From Desmodesmus armatus (Eukaryota > Chlorophyta > Chlorophyceae > Sphaeropleales > Scenedesmaceae), in contig VIIQ02000121.1 in the NCBI GenBank assembly GCA_007449985.2, positions 62,001-126,000 on the forward strand: a stretch of DNA of 64,000 nt. Direction: 5' to 3'. A program made the translations under genes and the position numbers. Below, in pieces: positions 12,611-25,279 of the stretch. How positions within the stretch are numbered: the stretch's first letter is position 1; every line of letters starts with the position of its first letter. The notes beneath the pieces are model-generated. The model searched no databases. It was not told the DNA's origin and saw only the letters and a program-made list of their open reading frames with translations.

Positions 12611-15600
12611 AGGCAGCGCATGGCTGTCAAGGCACACCTCCAATATCTTCTCCCCACATCTGTTTGGATGTGGGTGGGCCCTCACTTCACTTTTGTAGTT
12701 GGCAGGGTGCGTGCATGTGCATGGGTATGCAGGAGAGCTGCAGTGATGTGTGCTGATTGCGGCATGTCTGGTGCTGTTGAGGGCGCCATGTGCTGGGGTT
12801 TTGTGTGATGTGTGATGGTTCAAAACTGGGCAGTGCAGGTGTAGTTTGCAGGCTTTCAGCTGATTGTATGTGTACAAGTCAGGAGGGTGAGTGTGTTCAG
12901 GGACGTGTGAGGTTAGGATCTAGTGGGGTGTGGAGGCAACCTCTGTGGTGAACTAGGTTTCTGGTGTCCTGTGCCCTGATTAGGCAGGTTGTGTGCTAAG
13001 CACCTGGCACAAACAAAGCTATGGAACCTGGGCACTTGGCGATAAGTCAACGTCAGTAGCCGGTGTGTGGACTGCCACACCATTGTTTCACTGTTGGCAC
13101 CTGTCGCATGGGTCTGTGTGCTGGTGCCAGTACCATGCCTTGCAGAGCGTTGTGAGTGGGCTCATGCCATGACTGACATGTCAGGTTCAGCCCATGGGGT
13201 GAAGTGTGGCGGACTGCAGGACACCCTTGTGACAGTGGTTGTGTCGGCTGGACATGCGACATGCAGCAATGCATGCTGTTGCTGTGGTAGCACTTGCGTG
13301 GTGTGTGGAGCTCTTGGTGGGGTGTGCTGATGTGTTACTCGCCATGCTTGCGTCGTGTTAGCCTGATTTGTGCACTGCTGGTTCCATACTCCTGTGCAAG
13401 CTGTGAAAATTATGTAGGGCTTTGTTCTTGCAACTTTGGTTGAGCTATAGTTGTGTATGTATGTATGTGAGTGCTTCTCTGGGCACGCTTGGGGCGTCTT
13501 TCTTTTTCCCTCTCTTTTTTACGGATATTGGCTGCAGCGTGCACTGCCTCTGCTGTTGTGCTTGTGGGCGAACATACCGGCAAGACATCCCAGTGAGCAG
13601 CAAGTACAGGAAGCAGCACTTGTGGAAAGTGAATCCGTCTGGCCATTGCGATGCGCAGGATGTGCCGTCAGTGTGGGGGTGCACATGGACTGCACACAGT
13701 CAGGTTCTTCTTTTCCTTTTTTCATTCTGAGCTGCAATCAGCTCGTATGGATGGGTGGTGGGTTGTGATGGGGGTGGTCATGAGGGAGGATCGGAGGTAC
13801 GGGAAAGTTTTGCTGAAGCCGCTTGAAGCATCCTTGTGACATACGAGGCAAATTGTGTAGATAGCCCGGTATATCATTTGGCTCAACCATTGGCACATAT
13901 GCTTCCGCTCAGTGTTGTGTCGGCCTTGCCTTGCCTTGGCTGGTTGGCTTCTCTGGGGGTGCACCTGGTACTTATAATCAGTCTGTCTGGACTTGGATCG
14001 CGGTGTCCTAGGACATCCATCACACATACCACACCTTTCTATTTAGGCTGCTGCCTGTGCTAGCAGCAGCATGCCTCGATAGCAGCAGTATGCCGAGCGC
14101 TGCGCATACGTACAGGCCTTGTTGTGTGGGCGCACAGCACCTGCACAAGCCGATGTTGCTCGGCATTGGCTTTGCGATGCACCCATGCAACACATGTGGT
14201 GCGGTGTGCCCACCTAGCACGCAATCAAAGGCTGTTCCTGCAGCATGTTGTCCTGTTGCACCCTGATACTACGCACAATGTGTAGTACATACACATAAAC
14301 GCTGCGCATGCCAGAGGCAGTGCCTGCCAGCACCCCTTCCCCAGGGATCAAGGCTTTCCAGGACTTGACCTGTGGGGCTTTGCATCCCCTGTGCATGCCA
14401 TGCGGCTGGAACAGCACTTGTGATCACTTCGAGGTTGTGTGTGAATGGCAAGGCAAGTGCATCGTGTGTCACAATTCAGCAAGCTCTACCGAGTTGATAT
14501 TTTGTGTGTGTGTGTGTGTTTAGGTGGAGGTTGGGGGTCCTAGGCAGGGTGGTTGCAGATGAGTGACTTTCATTTAACCAAGCCCTACCAGGATATGAGT
14601 GTGTGTGGTTGCAGATTGTGCTTGCTGGCTGTGCATTGCACTCGCGCTCGTGTGCTCTTTGCTGCATGCAATGTGTGGTGTACGGATGTTCCCAGGGGCT
14701 GCAAGAGGTGTCCCTGCTCATACCATGGCATGCACACACGCCATGGTATGCACACACGCCATATGCTTTAACCAGGCCGATCTTGAGGTTGTTGATGTTG
14801 TCGTGTGCTGAGGTTGCTGGTACCTGGTGGCACCATACCCACCATCACACCCACAGGCTGTTGGGGCCACATGCTCTCAAGGCAAGCCCTGATAGACCTA
14901 GGGCACACTGGTGTTGGTCATGCAGGCCATATGCATCAATGGGTCAGGTTGCTGCGTCTGCATGCGATTTGTGCGGTCTGTCGGTTTATAGTCAGCGGGT
15001 GAGTGCATGTGCTTGTGCTTAGTGCTTGATGATAGAGGTAGATGGCAGTGGGGTGATGGTGTCACCTTGCAGGGGTTGTATGCTGTCAGCAAGTGTAGCA
15101 CAGATGTCTAGAAACGTCATGTGCCCAGTCAATGTGCTGGGAGCTGGTGGGAGGTGCTCTAGTCTGCAGTGTGCAGATGCCTGAGGACCAAGTAGTGACT
15201 AGTGTTTGAGTGAGGCAGGCCATTGGCGCTGTGCTGTTGTGGCGTTGAAGGGGTGGGCAGCAACTACATGTCATGCATTCGTAGCAGCTGGTGGCTGCAC
15301 AGTGCACTTGTGCAGACCACCATGGAGTGCATGGCATGAGTCATGCCGCATGACAGCTGCTGGCAGAGCAGGAACTTCACTTCAGAAGCACAGACGTGTG
15401 CTGGAAAAATCACTTGCAACATTGAAGCGCTTGCTGTGAACAGCACATCCCCTTCGCTTCTACATCTGGCTGGGACTCATCAGCCTATCAACCAAAGTGC
15501 CCTTGCCAGGGCCGTTGTACTGTGGAGCCATCAAGGTCTTGAACGTCAGGGATGTAATACACTGCACGTCACGCTCAAGTCAAAGTGTGGCAAATTGTAG

Positions 15601-16154
15601 GCACAAAAGGATAAACTGGATGGAATCAGGGTGGGGTACATGGCTGCAGCAGCTTGCCCATTTGACGAGCTGAAGTCCAGAGTAGTGCACGCGGTTGCTT
15701 TCCATAGTTCAATCAAGTGGATTATTTGCTTGCCGTAGCCTGCAGGGCTCGCTTGACCTCGCCTCGCGAGATGTCACACTTTCCCACCAGCCGCACCAAC
15801 CGAGCCGGCGAAGACTGGCTGCTGCACAACGGGCGTCCACCCCTGTCCCTGCTTCGCTTGCTTCATCTCCATTCCATTCATCCCTCCTTCTCATTCGTGC
15901 ACATATCCGTGTGCACGGGTTGCCCAACTCCCTCGTCCATCCCTCCTCCACACTCACCGTCCTTCACACACGCCATCATCCAAAGCTAATTCACACTTAT
16001 AAATTGTTTGGGGTGGTGCAACAGCCCCCTTGCCCTTCTCGGGACAGCAACCACAAAAGCCCGGCATTCCGGCCCGGCTCACCAGTGGCGCAGCAACCAC
16101 ATCCCCCCTTCTCAAGCAGCGTTTGCACCAATTCTGCACTCCAGAACCGTAGCT
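12611..16154. other. 3.5-kb gene-free stretch between the two DUF1769 genes
   Basis: The plus strand is TG-rich, as expected for long 3' UTR and spacer. It holds a GT dinucleotide run near 14503-14519 and a short tandem duplication of an 18-base GCATGCACACACGCCAT-like unit around 14727-14763. No reading frame here has recognisable domain signal or usable splice sites. The last few hundred bases presumably hold the promoter of copy B. Confidence 0.45.
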
Positions 16155-18513
16155 ATGTCCCCTGCAGCCTGCTCGGATGCAGCGGAGACAGTAGCAGAAA
16201 TCGTTATACCCAGCTTAGACTCCAGATACTCAGCAAAGGACCAGAGCTCTGGTGCAGAGACACCCACTGCCAAGCGGGCCGAGCACATTGAAAGGTTCTT
16301 TGACTGCGCGCCACGTGAGGTGCACCCATGGCAGAAGCCAGCTATGCCCAGCCAGGAGCAGCTGCAGAAGTCAGCTCACTACCCAGTTGTGGTCACACCA
16401 AACCCCATGGCACCTTCTCAGGTGGGGAGTGCTGGATGTCTGCGGAGCAACTGAAGCAGGAACACTTCTGCTTGTTAGCCATGCATCCAATTTTATTCTG
16501 GGACCTGGTCCTGTTGAAGCATCTGCCTTGTGTTGGTGAGTGCAGCTGCAACAGTTGCTGACAGTGGCAAGCCCCCTTGCTTCTGTCGTGCAGGAGATCA
16601 ACGGCGTGAACGACCCGCTCCTGGATGTCCCCATCAACAGCGGTCCCATGACCATCAACACCCCCATGTTTGAGGGTGTGCTGGAGGTGCACCTCAAGGG
16701 CCTGCCCAGCAGCCAGCCGCGGGTGTTTGAGGGCAAGAAGAGGTTCTTCCAGGTCATGTGCCAGGTGAGAGCACTGCTGCACCATTTTTTTGGTTTTTTA
16801 CCGGTAATTGCTTAGATTTTTTCTGCTTTGGTGCTGCGCACTTGGGCTCTTACACTATGTAGCACAAGCCGCCACAGTGTGATTGGCCACGTCATGTCAG
16901 CACAGCAGCAGGCGTAACAGCAGGAACATATGAACCAGGCGCTGTACTCATGATCTCACACAGTCAGCAGTCATCAGGATGTAAACACAGCAGCTGCACA
17001 GAAGTGCTGCATCAAGTATGCACATATGTGTAGACACAGGATCTTCAACTTTGGTGTATTGGTCTCACTGCCTGCCCCACTGTAGCAGATAGTATTGGAG
17101 GGCGTGGGGACACAGCAACAACCTGTTGCCGCCCACCACTCGTCCCTGAAGTGGTTGGCAGAACACCTGCTTGTGGACCGCCACTCTGGCTCCAACTTGC
17201 TCCCACGTCCCTCACCCATCAACAACTGCTCTATCTGCTGCTGCCACCACCGTGTGTATCTCCTGCACAGGGCCGCTTCAAGCGCCATGTGGATGCAGAT
17301 GGCCTATGCATGGGTCAGGAGTTTGTCAAGGCAGGCAATATCCCTCCATGGGTGGGAGAGGTCGTTCTCACTGCAGCAGCCAAGGTGTTCAGCAGCAGCA
17401 CGCAGGTCGACATATATGCCAAGCTGCCATACTTCATGAACCCTGTGCTGGCTGCCTGCCAGCTGGTGAATGTGTCACAGCCCGGTAGTGAGCCGCTGCT
17501 GACAGAGGCACAGGAAGACATGAGGCTCTTTGCACCAGCACTGGTGGACAAGCAGGGTAGGTGTCTTGTTGTGTAGTTAGGGACTGCGCATGTTTGTGTG
17601 GATTTCAGTGCATCTCTGCTGCATGTGCCTTGCAGTTTCACCTTGAGTCGGCAGCAGCAGTCCTTGCCAGTCCCCAGCGGTGCAGCGGATGTCATGAATG
17701 GACGTTGGGAGGAAGCTGCAGAAAGAGCGTACTGTTCACCTTTCCTGCAGCAACGAAATTGCAGAGATGTAGAGGATGCTGTGCAGTGCAGTGTGGGTCT
17801 GTGTGGCTATTTCTGTATGCAGTTGATACGCCGACTTGGTAGATTCATGTGCTGTGGCTCTGGCCACAGCAGCAGCAGCAGCCGCAGACACCCTGCAGGC
17901 CACTCCGTACACAGCCCAATGCTTGGTATGACTCAAAGTTGCTCAACAGACCCCTCCGCAGCATGCATTGCCCTCACATCTACACACATGCATACGCGCA
18001 CTGCATCTGACCGTACTGCTCAGTCCTAACCCCTGTCCTGGTATTTTGTACCGCACCGCGCTATCTGTCCTGTGTACCGCAGGTGCGCCCCTCAGCCCCG
18101 AGAAGCGGCGCAAGTGGTGCGACGTGCCCAAAAACCTGCAGGGCCTGAAGTTCAGTCCTGACTACGTGTACACCTTCCACGTCTGGCAGCACATCGTGGA
18201 CTTCTCCACCTACAAGCTCAGCTTGGGGGGCCTCATGAACCTGGACCTCTCTCACACCCTCAACTGCCAGCCCCTGCAGATCACCTGCAAGGACACACAT
18301 GCAGATGAGTATCTGTTCAGTATGCTGGTGTGGCACGAGAGGCTGCTGTATGGGGATGACACCTCTACGGCAGCGGCAGCAGCAGCAGCACTGGCAGAGC
18401 GCATCAGCAAGTGGGGCAACGGGCTGAAGAGCTTCTGGGGCAGCAGCAGCAGCAGCCGAAACTGCAGCACTGGCGGGCTCTGCAACAGCAGCGGCGGCGG
18501 GCTGCGCGAGTGA
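16155..18513 (+). CDS. DUF1769 (Duc1-like) protein, copy B
   Basis: Exons: 16155-16421, 16594-16764, 17271-17556, 18083-18513; 384 residues, all phases closing. An in-frame ATG at 16008 would add 49 residues; 16155 is preferred because the upstream part looks like 5' UTR. Recognisable DUF1769 segments are FEGKKRFFQVMCQGRFKRHV, VVLTAAAKVFSSS, FSPDYVYTFHVWQHIVDFST, LSLGGLMNLDLSHTLNCQPL and LFSMLVWHERLL. It is a diverged tandem relative of copy A, with the same intron positions at PSQ|, CQ|G and the Gly after the DK box. Copy A has extra introns at LLPA|SF, TYK|LKLG and NVQ|TEQ that copy B lacks. The C-terminus ends in a Ser/Asn/Gly tail encoded by the first unit of a 71-bp tandem repeat. Predicted cytosolic or peripheral membrane; function unproven. 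Confidence 0.82.
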
Positions 18514-18657
18514 TCGGCAGCAGCAGCTGATCCTGCAGCACTAGCGGGCTCTGCAGCAGCGGCGGCGGCGGCCTGCGCAAATGATCGGCAGCAGCAGCCG
18601 AACCTGCAGCACTAGCGGGCTCTGCAGCAGCGGCGGCGGCGGGGTTTGCGAGTGATC
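18445..18657 (+). repeat. three tandem 71-bp units spanning the stop codon of DUF1769 copy B
   Basis: Units at about 18445-18515, 18516-18586 and 18587-18657 each run from a GGCAGCAGCAGC block through CTGCAGCACT and GGCGGCGGCG to an ending TGATC. A partial fourth follows. The first unit encodes the protein tail and its stop codon; the others lie in the 3' UTR. Confidence 0.85.
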
Positions 18658-18914
18658 GGCGGCAGCAGCTGTCGGAGTGGCGCACACACCACTGCCGCAT
18701 GCCGCATTGGCGCACCTTGGGCAGGCTAAGGAGCGTCGTACGAGCAGTGCAGCGTTCAGCAGAAGCTGCTTGCGCAGGCACGTGCGGCACTTGTGTTGTT
18801 TACGGCACTCCTGCTGCAGAAAACACTGTTTTTTCTTGTGGCGGACCCCCCTGCACGAGGTGTCCTTCCTGTCAATCCAGCCATGCCTGTCATGGTGCCG
18901 TCTCCTTATGCCTC

Positions 18915-18919
18915 TGTAA
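18915..18919 (+). terminator. possible poly(A) signal (TGTAA) for DUF1769 copy B
   Basis: TGTAA, the usual chlorophyte polyadenylation motif, occurs about 400 bases after the stop. The motif is short and can occur by chance. Confidence 0.2.
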
Positions 18920-21024
18920 GTCTTCGATGGGGTGTGTGTGAGTGTAGGGGCGTGTGTGTTTGGAGCCGCTACCTATCCGTGCAACGAGGCACAGTCAGCC
19001 ACCTACTAGGCCAGTAGCAGTCACGTCAGTGCAGAGCTAGATGTAGGTAGGGTCTGTGTGCAATCCTGCAGCCTGCTTGGCTGTCAGGCCAATGGTTTGC
19101 AGCATGGGCAACCGATGTGCACTCGAGCAGCTGTTTGCTGTTGTTGTGCCATGTGTACAATTGTTTGCTCGTGATGTGCATCTGTACAACTGTACCGTGT
19201 TGATGTGAGCATGAGCATGTTGGTGATAGCAGGCGGTGATGTACGGGGGCGGTGCATCCACCTTCTGCTCTTTACCTTCCCAGTGGAAGGGCACAGCTGG
19301 CTCATGTGGCAGAAAGGCCATGCACCTTTACCCATGGCCAGCCTGGTGCTGTTGACTTTCTCAACCTGAGGCTCTGCAAATGCCTGGGCCGCCTCTTTTG
19401 TGATTCAGCTGACTGTGCAGCCACAACCGTTTTGATTGCTGAAGGGATGCAAGATCGAGTGAGGTTGGCATCAGCACTTTTTCGAGACCCAGGGTTTGAT
19501 TGGCTGCTGCAGGGTGGGCTTGGGGAGGACTGATGACCCCCTGCACACAGCACCTTGCTGTTGCAACCGGGTGGGTAGTTGCTTGGTCGCTTGGTTGGGG
19601 TGGCGGCTAGTGCGACGCCAGCACGCAGTGCTGCCCTGTACCTCTTTCTTGTGTAGGCAAGCATGTATTCGCTGCACCATGCGTGGGTCTCACAACATCA
19701 CCCACAGCCAGCCTGGTGACGGTCCAAGGGGTCAAGGGTGTCACACTACACCGTCATCAAGACCATCAAGGGGTCGAGGGGGTGGATGGTAAACTACCAT
19801 CGTGGATATGCCCTGCCCCTTCCAGGGGTACAGTGAAGTTCACTGTGAAAGAGGAGGCCAACAAAGGCCTCGTCAGAATGCTTGAGGAGGCCGACAGATA
19901 GCACCACGCCTTTTGTGAGGTGCTGCTTGTTTGCACAGGAGGTCCATTGATTTTGTTTGCTTGCTTGATTTGTCACGGCGACTGGCCTGACTAGGGCTGT
20001 GCCCCAATTGTGTGCTCTCCAGCCTTGCAAGGCGCCAGCCTGTGTGCTTACAGGGGTGACTGGTGCAACTGAGTGTCACAAGTGAGAGGGATGAGGCGTG
20101 CTCCCTGCTGTGCAGTGGCATGTGCTGCAGGTGGAGCAATCTCTATTCAAAAAGTAGAGCTGTAACAGTAATGAAGGATGTGGCTCCAGTGACTCTTGTT
20201 ACCCCGGCATCAACGAAGCATCTGTTGAGTGCATACTATGCTATGATAGTCAGCAGGAAAAAGTGCAGCAGGCAGAAACCCCCACCCAGGTACTGGCAAA
20301 GTTGGTCAGACAATCCAAACCAGGCAGAACAAACCCCAACTGAGAGTGTGAGGAAGCTTGATGTAGGCTTGATGAAATCACATGCACGTGACTGGCACTC
20401 AAGCCATATTGCTGGGTGGCACGGGAAGGATTGGGGGCCCTGTCGAAGAAGGCCATTGAAGCAGCAGTCCAAGGCAAACACAGCGTGCATGTGTCACTGC
20501 TGTTGTTCTGGCATGGCTTGATGGACAGGGTGGGACTGAGCTTGAGGGTAGGGTTGGCAGAGTTGGGAGACCTAGGTGTGCAGGGTGGAGGCGTTCTGGC
20601 ATGGAAGGTGGGGTGGCATGGGGTGTGCCGTCAAGAGGGCTGAGGTGAGCAGTGGGTTTTTTTGGGGTGGCATGGGTCAACAGGTCCACACCCGTGGGGT
20701 TGGGTGGGGTGAGGTGGTCAGGTGCTGAGACGTTGTGGTGGGAGGGTGGCAGCATGGGGAGAGGGGATGGGTGTTGTGATGAATGGACGAAGGTGGGCAC
20801 TGAGTATGGGCCTCTTAGCACTCAACACTTGCACAACCCTGATATGACATCAGCAGTACATGATCGTGGTGACCCAATGAGTGGGCCAAACGTCTCCAGC
20901 ATTGTTTTGATTGTTTGCTGACGTGGAGAGCTGCAGGGCCCTTGCTGCACTGCTGCGCCATTCACCCTTCCGGAAGTCCGGGTGAAACTCCATCACTCTG
21001 CACACGCGACACTCGGCCTCTCTG
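18920..21024. other. gene-free stretch upstream of the F-box-like gene
   Basis: No multi-exon model could be built. An open frame ending at 19901 closes with a helical-looking tail (TVKFTVKEEANKGLVRMLEE), but I found no consistent upstream exons, so it is not called. The bases just before 21025 are the expected promoter of the F-box-like gene. Confidence 0.4.
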
Positions 21025-23952
21025 ATGGCTGTATCAAGTCCTGTAGGCATGGATATACGTGTCGATGCTTGGAATGGCGTCTTGTCGTGCCTGCATGGTG
21101 ACCCCAAGTCTGTGCTCTCCCTTCTACAGGTAGGCAGCCTGTTTTGCTGCTTGCTCTGGTCTCACGCCTTCAGTACCACTGCATCACAGTGATATCGCCT
21201 TCACCAAGTATAAAATTGCCACTATTACGTGCTCAGCTCCCTCCCTGGCCACTCCTGTGTCTGTTTCTACCGTCTGTCCGCTACCCGCCCAGACTTGCAC
21301 AGCCTTGCACGACCTGGCTGATCACGAGCAAGTCTGGCAGAGCGTAGCAGAGGCATGCTGGAGGCATCTGGCTGCTGTAGGGCGCACTGGCTACCGCACA
21401 TACAAGGTGTGTGAGCACGTCAAACATGCAGTGCACCCACACCAGTAGGAGGAGCGATCTACTGTAAGAGGGTGCAGCAGCTCTTCACTACAACAGTTTG
21501 ATGCTGACAGGCAGATCTTTCCATCAACACCTGCTGGTATAAGCCCTGGATGCTGCATGCAAGTCAGCCACGCTGGACCCTGAAATGCTGAGGCACTGCC
21601 CTGTTGGACGGTCCTGGTCCTGCTGTTGCTGACGTTCAGACATTCTTGGCCTGTTGCTGTCATTGCAGGGTCTGGTTCTAGATGACAACCGGGCAAATGC
21701 TGCCATGGCTCTGGCCTTCAACAGCACAGCCTGCACGTACCGCTTCCAGCAGCCTCTGGCGTTTTATGAGTGCCGGCTGGTTCAGCTGCAGTGGTGGCGC
21801 ACTGCAAACAGCCTGCGGTGGGTGAAGGGGTGGGTGGGTGGGCGGCAGTCCCCAGCTACGGCAGGGCACCAGCAGTCCGATGCAGACCTCTGCAGGAGCT
21901 GGGTAGTTTTTTTTAGGCATCCGAGCCGCTGCTAGCTTGTCAGCATGGCGTCTGATGTGTCTGCGCCAAGGGTAAAGCCGGCCAGCCTCGACAGCCTGCA
22001 GCATCTGTGCATCAGAACGGGCATCACCTCTTCTGCCATGCAAGCAAGGCCTGGCATTTGCCACGCAACCCCCCTCTGCCCTCATGCGCTGGCTCTGTCC
22101 TGCACTTGCATGTTGCCCTTGCAGGCTGTACTTTGATGCGCGGGGCGAGACGGACCTGCGCCTGCCCCTAGACTCCTCCATAGCAGTCATCAAGCTGAAG
22201 GACAGCCCAGTGGCATCATCAGCTGCACAGGCCTGCAGCTGCAGCGCCACTGCAGCTACGCTGGGAGGGGTTGGCAACGCGGCAGGGGGGGCTCCTGCGT
22301 GCTCAGGGTCTTTTGACCTCGATGCCATGGGCACACGCCTGCTGGTGCACGCACCTGACGCCTGCCACACATTCGTGCAGAAGCCCGGGCACTACAAGGT
22401 GCGATCGGTGTCAGTCCAAGCAAGCAAAGCCATGCGCTGTGCGGCGTCGTTATGATGTTTTGATGACAGAGGCTGCTGGGCATGCCACTTGGTTGCTGGC
22501 AACGCCCATAAGTTTGCAGGGCATGCGCGTGCTACACTTTGGCTGCAGTTGGAGCGCGTATGCCTGCTCAGTATAGTGCCCCACCCGCTGTTTCATGACG
22601 TGCAGGGCGTGTTGATCTGGCACACCTCCAAGACCACAGAGCTGCTGAAGGCGCTGCTGCTGCGGCAGCCTGCTGATGCCGAGGGGCCCCCAGCACAGCA
22701 GCACAGCGCACTGTCTGCAGGACGCAGGTGCGTGGCACAGCATGCACCTAATTGCCGCACAGATGGAGTCTGCGCTGATCGACTGATCACAGGAAAGATG
22801 TATTACATGCGTTGGTGTATGCGTTTATGCTACCTGTTGCGTGCCCATTGAAGCACTGATGTGTGCCAGTGTTTATCCACCCGCACAAGCTGGTCCAGTA
22901 CTTGTGAATGATGGTGCAAGCGAGGGGCTTGTGCGTGCTGTTTGCTTGAAGTGGCCTGGTGTTTGTGCTGGTGCTGCTACTGTGCAGGTCTGAGGCTTGG
23001 GAGGAGTGGGCAGACTGGGAGCTAGAGCAGCAGCAGCTTGAGGCACAGCCAGAACCTGACAGCGGCGCAAGCAGCAGCAGCCAGCCTGGCCCTGTTGGCC
23101 AGCTGTTGCGCAGCTGCTTCCGCCAGTGGTGCAGCAGCATGTACCCTGCAAGCAGCCGCAACACAGGCTGCTGTTCAAGCAGTGCTGCGTGTGCTGCAGC
23201 AGCAGGCGGAGTGTTGGGAGCAGCAGGGGCAGCTGATGGGGCTGGCAGCAGCAGCAGCCAGGGCTACGCTGGCAGTCAGGCCTGTGATGGCAGTCAGGGT
23301 GCCAGGCATGCTCTCGTGTTCTGCTATGCCAACGACCTGAAGTGGTACCACACCATGTAAGTTTGCCCTTCAAGTTGCAGGGTCAAGGCGCAGCGTATAT
23401 GTCGTTGCTCTCGACCAGCAAGGGTTGCGCCATGCTGAGGGAAGTGGTGGGTTGCACCGCTGCTTGCAGCTCTGATGCAAGAGACCCGGCAGCTGGTGGT
23501 GCAAGGCTAGCGCTGCTAGGCATGCTGGTCCTTGCCTCTTATGTACTATTGCTTGCTGCTCCTGCTCTGCATGCAGGCGCACGCCAGACTACAGCATCAC
23601 CCCCTTGGCTGTGGCTACGCCTGTGCCAGCTCAGTGTGACAGCAACGACGACGGCAGCAGCAGCGGCGGTAAGGCGGCGGGCCGGTTGTGCCCCAGCCCT
23701 CAAGGGCGTCCCTACAAGCAGCGTGGCCAGGTCAGCAAGCACCTGCAGCGCAGGACTGCAGAGCCACTGCAGTTGTCAAAGAAAGATGAGGGTCAGCTCG
23801 CAGCTGCGTGGAAGGCACTGCCTGGGAGCACCATGCAGCAGTGTGGTGCGCTGGACCAGGACCTGCAGGCTGAGGAGCAGGCGCAGGAGCAGTTGCGCTG
23901 GGGCGGTCTGCCTGTGGCTGTGAAGGCTCGTGGGGAGGGGTGGTGGGTGTGA
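21025..23952 (+). CDS. F-box-like protein, 7 exons, function unknown
   Basis: Exons: 21025-21129, 21293-21406, 21669-21817, 22125-22398, 22606-22727, 22988-23356, 23577-23952; 502 residues, all phases closing. A second in-frame ATG lies at 21049. Residues about 14-60 fit an F-box: WNGVLSCLHGDPKSVLSLLQ, TCTALHDLADHEQVWQSVAE and then ACW, the hydrophobic spacing that ends in the conserved Trp. F-box proteins bind Skp1 and bring targets to SCF ubiquitin ligases. The middle (YRFQQPLAFYECRLVQLQWW, LYFDARGETDLRLPLDSSIA, GVLIWHTSKTTELLKALLL) looks globular but I do not recognise it. It may be the substrate-binding part. Two acidic/Ser/Gly/Ala low-complexity linkers flank LVFCYANDLKWYHTM. The C-terminus is Gln/Glu-rich. 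F-box assignment is moderate and the exon model is strong. Confidence 0.72.
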
Positions 23953-24868
23953 GGATTTGCGATCACATGCATGGGGGAGAGACCCGCGCTGACGGTTGGT
24001 GGGAGTCAGCATGTCTGTTTACAAAAGGGGAAGGGGTGGCAGGATTGAGGCAAAAGAGGCACACTGCACTTTGGGGTGATGTGGGCTTGCACTTGGGGGC
24101 AAATGGGGATATGTTGGGACATGGGACGGCCCTGCGATGCGGCTGTCTTTGTCGTAACGACTGCACTGTACACCATGTGGCACTTGCCCAGCAGGTGTTA
24201 CCTACTACTATCAACTCACTCTCGTACTCGCCAACACTTCCACTCCCAGGGCTTCTGTAATGGTGTTGTTTGTGTTGCTTACAAGCGGCTCCTCTAGCTG
24301 CTTTGCATCTGGTTTGCACCTTAGCGTTGCATGACACTGCACCTTGTTTGTACATCAGCCGTCTGCCAGCTGCACTGTAGAAGTGCGTTGCGTTGCCGTC
24401 GTCGTCCTTCTGGCTAGTTGGGATTGCTGCACTGGTTGTGGTGTGCTGAGCATCAAGCCACAGCAGCCCTCATGATGTTGCTGTTGGGAATGAATGGTTC
24501 AGCACCTTGTGCGTGCTGGCTGTCTCAGGCAGTCGCAGCAGCTATCTGCGACCTCCTTCCATCTGCTTTGTGGGGCCTTGCTGTTGCTGGACCCGTGCTG
24601 CTGTTGGTATCGGCACCCAAGGTCCGGCACACCCATGTTACAGACAGTTGTCAGAGTTCTTGCCTGAACCCATTGTTGACCAAGATCAGGCAGCCCATGT
24701 TGAGGGCTTGTGTGATAGTTTGTGGGCCAGCTGAGCCCACCTGAGGCCCCATCATGGGAGCATGACCGCTCTGGCAGTCATCGCCCTAGTTGCATGTTGC
24801 TGTGTGCTTCCTGCACACTTGCCATGTCGATGCTTGTTGTAACAGCATGTACAATATGCTCTGCACTC
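23953..24868. other. convergent intergenic region
   Basis: This lies between the 3' ends of the F-box-like gene (+) and the small membrane protein gene (-). A TGTAA at 24256-24260 is a possible poly(A) signal for the former. No coding exon seen. Confidence 0.45.
24256..24260 (+). terminator. possible poly(A) signal (TGTAA) of the F-box-like gene
   Basis: TGTAA about 300 bases after the stop codon, at a normal distance for chlorophyte 3' UTRs. Short motif, weak evidence. Confidence 0.25.
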
Positions 24869-25279
24869 TCATGCTGCTGCGACCTTCTTGCGTGCTGAGC
24901 GGTCAAAGCAGCAGTCCAGCAGCGCCAAGCCACTCATCAGGGCGATGCCAGCAGCAGCTATCGCTCCTCCTATCACGGCTACCAGTTTCATGTTGCTGAA
25001 GATCCAGGCTACTGGGGGCTGGTTAGCAGGCGTCACATCAAGGATTCCTGCAGGCACAGGCACTTGTGTGAGGCTTCAATCAGCCAGTGGCTTGATGTAG
25101 AGGTGCAGTGCAGCCAAGCTAGCCGCAACCAAGCCCATCTGCTGTACAGCAGCAGCAGTGACTCTGTCAGGGAGCTCAGCTAGGTGCATGGCCTGCCTGA
25201 TTGGCCACTCACCATCAACAAAAGCAAAGGTGGCTGCCCACGTTAGTGCTAACACCAGCACACGCCTTGCAGCTGACAT
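24869..25279 (-). CDS. small membrane protein, 2 exons, function unknown
   Basis: Exons (minus): 25279-25213 and 25047-24869; 81 residues. The donor is a consensus GTGAGT after GATG, and the acceptor is CCTGCAG; the junction Gly codon is split and the frame closes. Reading straight through would hit a TGA at 25078-25076, so the intron is needed. The N-terminus (MSAARRVLVLALTWAATFAF) is a signal-anchor-like or signal-peptide-like hydrophobic helix. A second helix (LVAVIGGAIAAAGIALMSGL) follows, then LLDCCFDRSARKKVAAA, a basic cytosolic-type tail with two adjacent Cys. This suggests a two-pass or processed single-pass membrane protein. No family recognised. It converges on the F-box-like gene. 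Confidence 0.6.

Noticed and set aside
19252..19901. Open frames with protein-like stretches (for example FTVKEEANKGLVRMLEE)
   Set aside because: No consistent start, splice chain or domain; could be chance, so left uncalled.
25076..25078. In-frame TGA in the small membrane protein gene as a selenocysteine codon
   Set aside because: A consensus GTGAGT donor and CCTGCAG acceptor remove the TGA and keep phase, which is simpler; no SECIS-like structure was evident.
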